A stretch of 64,000 bases of DNA, from the NCBI RefSeq assembly GCF_040939785.1, contig NZ_CP162553.1, forward strand, positions 2,170,001 through 2,234,000, given 5' to 3'. This document shows positions 59,585-64,000 of the stretch, piece by piece (positions within the stretch are counted from its first letter, which is position 1; the number at the start of each line of letters is the position of its first letter). The translations under genes were made by a program, and so were the position numbers. Origin of the DNA: Bradyrhizobium lupini. Its GTDB lineage: Bacteria > Pseudomonadota > Alphaproteobacteria > Rhizobiales > Xanthobacteraceae. Below the pieces are notes generated by a model. It was not told where the DNA came from and made no database searches. It was given only the letters and a program-made list of their open reading frames with translations.

Positions 59585-61840
59585 CTACGTCAGCAACTCC
59601 TCGATCCGGATCGGGAAACGGCGGACACGGACGCCCGTCGCATGCCACACCGCGTTGGCAACCGCGCCCGCACTGCCGGTGATGCCGATCTCGCCGACAC
59701 CCTTGATACCGAGCGCGTTCACGTGCGGGTCGTGCTCATCGACCGTGATCACGTCGAGCGGCGGCACGTCGGCATTCACCGGGATATGGTACTCGCCGAG
59801 ATTGGCGTTCATGATCCGGCCCGTGCGGCGGTCGGTGATGGCTTCCTCGTGCAACGCGAAGGACAGGCCCCAGATCATGCCACCGAACAGCTGGCTCTGC
59901 ACCATACGCGGGTTGACGATGCGTCCCGCGGCGAAAGCGCCGACCATGCGGGTGACGCGGACCTGGCCGAGCTCGGGATCGACCTTCACCTCCGCGAACA
60001 CCGCGCCGTGGGCGTGCATCGCATACTCCTCCATCGCCGCCGGATTCGGCGCGCCCGTGCCGCGCGCCTCGAGCTCGGCGACGCCGGCGCGCGCGAGAAT
60101 CTCGGAATAGCTTTCGCCGCGGCTCTCGTCGTCGCGCCGGATCAACCTGCCATCGCGCGCGATCACGCCGGCATTGCCGGCGCCAAACAGCGGCGAGCGC
60201 TCATCGTTGGTGGCGAGATCGGCGAGTTTTGCAATCACGGCCGCGCCTGCGCTGTGGATCGCGGCACCCGCGGTTGCCGTGTGTGCCGAGCCGCCGGCGA
60301 TGCCGGCATCGGGCAGGTCGGATGAACCCGCCTTGAACTCGACGCGGTCGATATCAAGCCCCAGTTCGTCGGCCGCAATCTGCGCCAGCGCCGTCCAGGC
60401 GCCCTGCCCCATGTCATGCGCGCCGATTTCCATGGCGCCGGAGCCGTCGCGGCGAAGCACTGCGCGTGCCTCGGCCTGGAACATCAGCGCCGGGAACGTC
60501 GCGGTGCCCATGCCCCAGCCGACCAGAAGGCCATCGTCGTCGCGCATCTGCCGCGGCTGGAGCGATCGCTTCGCCCAGCCGAAGCGCGCCGCTCCCTGCT
60601 CGTAGCAGGCGCGCAATGCCTTGGACGAGAACGGCTTGCCGGTGATGGGCTCGACCTCGGCATAGTTCTTCAGACGAAAGGCGAGCGGATCGATGCCGCA
60701 AGCCCACGCCATCTCGTCGATCGCGCTCTCTAGCGCGATCGAGCCGGTGGCCTCGCCGGGCGCGCGCATGAACAACGGCGTGCCGGTGTTGACGCGCACG
60801 GCATCATGCGAGGTGCGGATCGCGGGCGCCGCATAGAGCGTGTGCGAGGCATCAGCCGCGGGTTCGTAGAAATCGTCGAACGTGCTCGACACGGTCCTCG
60901 CATGGTGATCGAGCGCGGTCAGGCGCCCCTCGCCATCTGTGCCGATGCGCAGCCGCTGCCGCGTCGGCGCGCGATGGCCGACCGGGCCGTACATCTGCTC
61001 ACGGCGCAGCACCAGCTTGACCGGTTTGCCGACGAGCTTTGCCGCCATAATGCCGAGCACCGGAGGGCCGGCCATGAGCCCCTTCGAGCCGAACCCGCCG
61101 CCGAGGAACGGGCTGCGGATGTGGATCTTGTCGTGTGCGATGCCGAACAATTCGGCAACGCGCGCCAGCGACAGCATGAGACCCTGGGTCGGCATGTCGA
61201 TGTGCAGACTGTCGCCGTTCCAGGCAGCCACGATCGCATGCGGCTCCATTGCGTTGTGATATTGCGGCGGCGTTTCGTAGATCGCGTCGATCCGCTTGTC
61301 GGCGGAGGCAAGCCCCGCCTCGACATCGCCGCGGTGATTTTCCGTGGGGTTGCCGACACCGACGACCGGCGGCACGAAGCTTTCACCCGCATCGAGGCCG
61401 ATGAGCGCGGGCAGCGTCTCGTAGCGCGGCGCCAGCAGCGCCGCGCCTTCCGTCGCAGCCTCCAGCGTCTCGGCGATCACGACGGCGATCGGCTGGTTGG
61501 CGTAGCGGACCTCATTGCTCTGCAACACCTCCATCCGGAACACGAAGGGGTTGGTCTTGATCTCGGGATCGATCGCGAGCCCAGGCTTGTGGTCTGGCGT
61601 CATGACATCGACGACGCCGGGGTGGCGCTTGGCAGCGCTGACATCGAGCGAAGTCACGCGGCCGCGCGAAATGCTGGCGACGGCCATCACGGCAAACAGC
61701 ATGCCGGGCGGATGATTGTCGGCGGCGTAGGTCGCCTGGCCCTTGACCTTGAGGACCCCGTCGCGGCGGGTCAGCGGCTGGCCGATGTTCGAGCCGTGGC
61801 GCAGATGAGCGGGCGCGCTTGTGAGATTAAGCTCGGGCAT
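59585..61840 (-). CDS. paoC: Aldehyde oxidoreductase molybdenum-binding subunit (PaoC/YagR-like)
   Basis: 751 aa from ATG 61840 (MPELNLTSAPAHLRHGSNIG). Xanthine-dehydrogenase-family large subunit: KVKGQATYAADNHPPGMLFA, SPFLGGGFGSKG, LFMRAPGEATGSIALESAID, GAHDMGQGAWTALAQIAADE and the C-terminal IKGVGEIGITGSAGAVANAV with the catalytic Glu. It binds molybdenum cofactor and oxidises aldehydes or N-heterocycles. The open frame continues upstream into the FAD subunit, but this looks like a base slip; the homologous E. coli complex has separate subunits. Confidence 0.9.
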   Translation of the reverse strand: MPELNLTSAPAHLRHGSNIGQPLTRRDGVLKVKGQATYAADNHPPGMLFAVMAVASISRGRVTSLDVSAAKRHPGVVDVMTPDHKPGLAIDPEIKTNPFVFRMEVLQSNEVRYANQPIAVVIAETLEAATEGAALLAPRYETLPALIGLDAGESFVPPVVGVGNPTENHRGDVEAGLASADKRIDAIYETPPQYHNAMEPHAIVAAWNGDSLHIDMPTQGLMLSLARVAELFGIAHDKIHIRSPFLGGGFGSKGLMAGPPVLGIMAAKLVGKPVKLVLRREQMYGPVGHRAPTRQRLRIGTDGEGRLTALDHHARTVSSTFDDFYEPAADASHTLYAAPAIRTSHDAVRVNTGTPLFMRAPGEATGSIALESAIDEMAWACGIDPLAFRLKNYAEVEPITGKPFSSKALRACYEQGAARFGWAKRSLQPRQMRDDDGLLVGWGMGTATFPALMFQAEARAVLRRDGSGAMEIGAHDMGQGAWTALAQIAADELGLDIDRVEFKAGSSDLPDAGIAGGSAHTATAGAAIHSAGAAVIAKLADLATNDERSPLFGAGNAGVIARDGRLIRRDDESRGESYSEILARAGVAELEARGTGAPNPAAMEEYAMHAHGAVFAEVKVDPELGQVRVTRMVGAFAAGRIVNPRMVQSQLFGGMIWGLSFALHEEAITDRRTGRIMNANLGEYHIPVNADVPPLDVITVDEHDPHVNALGIKGVGEIGITGSAGAVANAVWHATGVRVRRFPIRIEELLT

Positions 61841-62883
61841 GAATGGCTCCGGACGTCGAGGCAAAGGAGAGGCCGGCAGCGCGGGGATGCGCGCGGGCGT
61901 ACCGGCGGCGGCGAGGCTCAGCGCACGCACGACGATGCGGCGCGCGAGCTCGATCTTGAAGGCGTTGTCGCCGGACGATTTTGCGTCGGCGAGCGCGCGC
62001 GAGGCGGCTTCCTGGAAAGCGTCCACCGTGGGCGCGACGTTCCTGAGCACATCCTCCGCCGCGCGGGCGCGCCAGGGCTTTGCCGCGACGCCGCCGAGCG
62101 CAAGCCGCGCGTCCGCGATCTCGCCGTTCTCGATCCGCAGCGCAGCCGCAGCCGAGACGACGGCAAACGCGTAGGACGTTCGATCGCGGACCTTAAGATA
62201 GCGCGCATGAGCCGCAAAGCCGCGCGCCGCAGGCGGCAGGCGCACCGCGACGATGAGATCCCCCGGTTCGAGCGCCGATTCACGCTCGGGCGTATCGCCG
62301 GGCAGGCGATGCAGGTCGTCGAGCGCGATCTCGCGCCGCCCGTTCCTGCCCTCGATTTCGACGATGGCGTCAAGCGCGACCAAGGGTACGCAGAAGTCGG
62401 ATGGATGCGTTGCGATGCAGTTTTCGCTCCAGCCGAGCACGGCGTGGGTGCGGTTCTCGCCGTCACGCGCGTCGCAACCGCTGCCGGCCTCGCGCTTGTT
62501 GCAGCGGCTTGCGGTGTCGTAGAAATACGCGCAGCGCGTCCGTTGCAGTAGATTGCCGCCCGCGGTCGCGGCATTGCGCAGTTGCGCCGATGCGCCGGAG
62601 AGCAGCGCTTCGGCGACGGCCGGATAGGCCTTGGCAAAGTCTGCGTCATGCGCAAGATCGGCGTTGCTCACCAGTGCGCCGATGCGGATACCACCGTCGG
62701 CAAGGCGCTCGACCCGATCGAGTCCGTCGAGATGGGTAACGTCGACCAGACGATCCGGACGGCTGACGCCGCCCTTCATCAGATCGAGCAGATTGGTGCC
62801 GGCGGCGAGATAGACCGCGCCCGGCTGCGTCGCGGCCGCGACGGCTTCGGCGACCGTGGCCGGCCTGACGTAATCAAATTGCT

Positions 62884-62887
<4 letters not shown>
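61827..62887 (-). CDS. paoB: Aldehyde oxidoreductase FAD-binding subunit (PaoB/YagS-like), end affected by frameshift
   Basis: Starts at ATG 62887 (MKQFDYVRPATVAEAVAAAT), overlapping the iron-sulfur subunit stop (ATGA). FAD-binding PGAVYLAAGTNLLDLMKGGV; a [4Fe-4S]-type Cys cluster RTRCAYFYDTASRCNKREAG, SGC as in YagS; C-terminal CO-dehydrogenase flavoprotein domain. As written the frame runs straight into the molybdenum subunit. One more T in the TTT run (61863-61865) would end it as ALPASPFASTSGAIHARA-stop at 61827, giving ~353 aa and overlapping the next gene's ATG. I list the restored gene. Confidence 0.8.
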
Positions 62888-63381
<494 letters not shown>

Positions 63382-63621
63382 ACAAGGCTCCGATCAGGAA
63401 TAGACATGAGTGATCGCGCAGCGCGCCACCGCCGTGGCCGCCGTCGATATGCGCCCCCCGAACATCATCCGGGGCAACGACTTCAGCGAAGATACGGAGG
63501 CAGCCTCCGCTTAACAAGGGCCGGCGGGAAATATTTGGAATTCGTCAAAAGCCCGTGCGCATCAACGCGATGCAGCCCCGTAAGGGTTCAATCTAACCAA
63601 TTCGTGATCTACATTGCCGGC

Positions 63622-64000
63622 ATGGACGAGCACACCGACCAGACCCGCAAGCCCCGTGCCGATGCCGTGCGCAATCGCGAGCGCGTGCTCGAGGCGGCCA
63701 AGGCCGTGTTCAACGCGGGTGGTCCGGAGGCGAGCCTGGAGGCGGTGGCAAAACGCGCCGGCGTTGGCATCGGCACGCTCTATCGGCATTTCCCGACCCG
63801 CGAGGATTTGTTCGAGGCGGTGTACCGGCGCGAGGTCGAGCAGCTCAGCGAGCTCGCCGAGCAGTTGAAGAACGCCAGTGACCCGGTCGACGCGCTCAGG
63901 CGCTGGCTGCGCTCAGGAGTCGAATTCGTTGCCACCAAGAAGGGCATGGTGGCAGCCCTGGCACTCGCGGTGCAGAGCGGGTCGGAGTTGCATGCCTTTT
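63622..64000 (+). CDS. TetR-family regulator (3' end beyond window)
   Basis: ATG 63622, in frame to the window edge. N-terminal MDEHTDQTRKPRADAVRNRE, then HTH EAVAKRAGVGIGTLYRHFPT, REDLFEAVYRREVEQL. It matches TetR repressors of the 'TLYRHFP' subgroup with a long effector domain. Divergent from paoA, so likely its repressor. The last 126 residues read are complete; the stop lies outside. Confidence 0.9.
   Translation, partial: MDEHTDQTRKPRADAVRNRERVLEAAKAVFNAGGPEASLEAVAKRAGVGIGTLYRHFPTREDLFEAVYRREVEQLSELAEQLKNASDPVDALRRWLRSGVEFVATKKGMVAALALAVQSGSELHAF

Overview
The window reads as chromosomal DNA of a high-GC alphaproteobacterium, most likely Bradyrhizobium or a close relative. The basis is GC-rich codon use, a DUF1236-type secreted protein, a DUF6894-type protein, a ROSE RNA thermometer beside an rpoH-type sigma factor, and a dispersed ATTGCGAGCG...AAGCAATCC palindrome. 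I recognise all of these from memory as typical of that group. I see no tRNA, rRNA, CRISPR array, insertion sequence or prophage. Genes cut by the window edges are a DUF1236 protein (left) and a TetR regulator (right).

Layout. 1-4.1 kb: small secreted or membrane proteins, a PRC-barrel protein and a broken glycosyltransferase operon. 4.5-9 kb: a secreted amidohydrolase, then a four-gene minus-strand operon (hydrolase, monooxygenase-like, EamA transporter, CGNR protein) behind a 26-bp near-perfect palindrome. 9.2-13.3 kb: stress-type microproteins, Hsp20, a gutted small heat-shock gene still carrying a ROSE element and sigma32-like promoter, and rpoH. 13.4-17 kb: TetR divergent from SDR and quinone-oxidoreductase genes, then a crotonase. 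17-19.2 kb: two class III cyclases. 19.3-24.6 kb: HutD, then a TetR-controlled catabolic cluster with a decayed SDR, a TctC-type binding protein and a VOC protein, then a methyltransferase. 24.6-31.5 kb: L,D-transpeptidase, desaturase, Wzx-like flippase, GH10 hydrolase and a DUF6492-like protein (envelope and polysaccharide). 31.6-44.8 kb: PIMT-like protein and a SAM-cyclase-AAA-TPR giant, divergent from a nonribosomal peptide locus (2150-aa NRPS, a 57-aa Lys-rich protein, a PPTase and a luciferase-like monooxygenase). 44.9-49.7 kb: HDAC-like amidohydrolase, SMP-30-like protein, cytochrome-containing sugar-dehydrogenase-like protein and small proteins. 49.9-59.2 kb: gamma-glutamyltransferase, FAD oxidase, amino-acid ABC importer, DadA, class III aminotransferase and two XRE-cupin regulators, which together look like amino-acid/amine catabolism. 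59.4-64 kb: a PaoABC-type molybdenum aldehyde oxidoreductase and TetR.

The two most interesting regions are the NRPS locus and the ROSE/sigma32 unit. The NRPS has an oxalate-CoA-ligase-like loading domain, a second adenylation domain without the usual alpha-amino-binding Asp, and a terminal condensation domain with no thioesterase. Its 57-aa Lys-rich companion has no known role. The ROSE/sigma32 unit now drives only a stub of its original heat-shock gene.

Several genes carry one- or two-base frame breaks, mostly in short homopolymers or dinucleotide runs. The pattern could mean residual assembly error or real decay, and it is flagged gene by gene.
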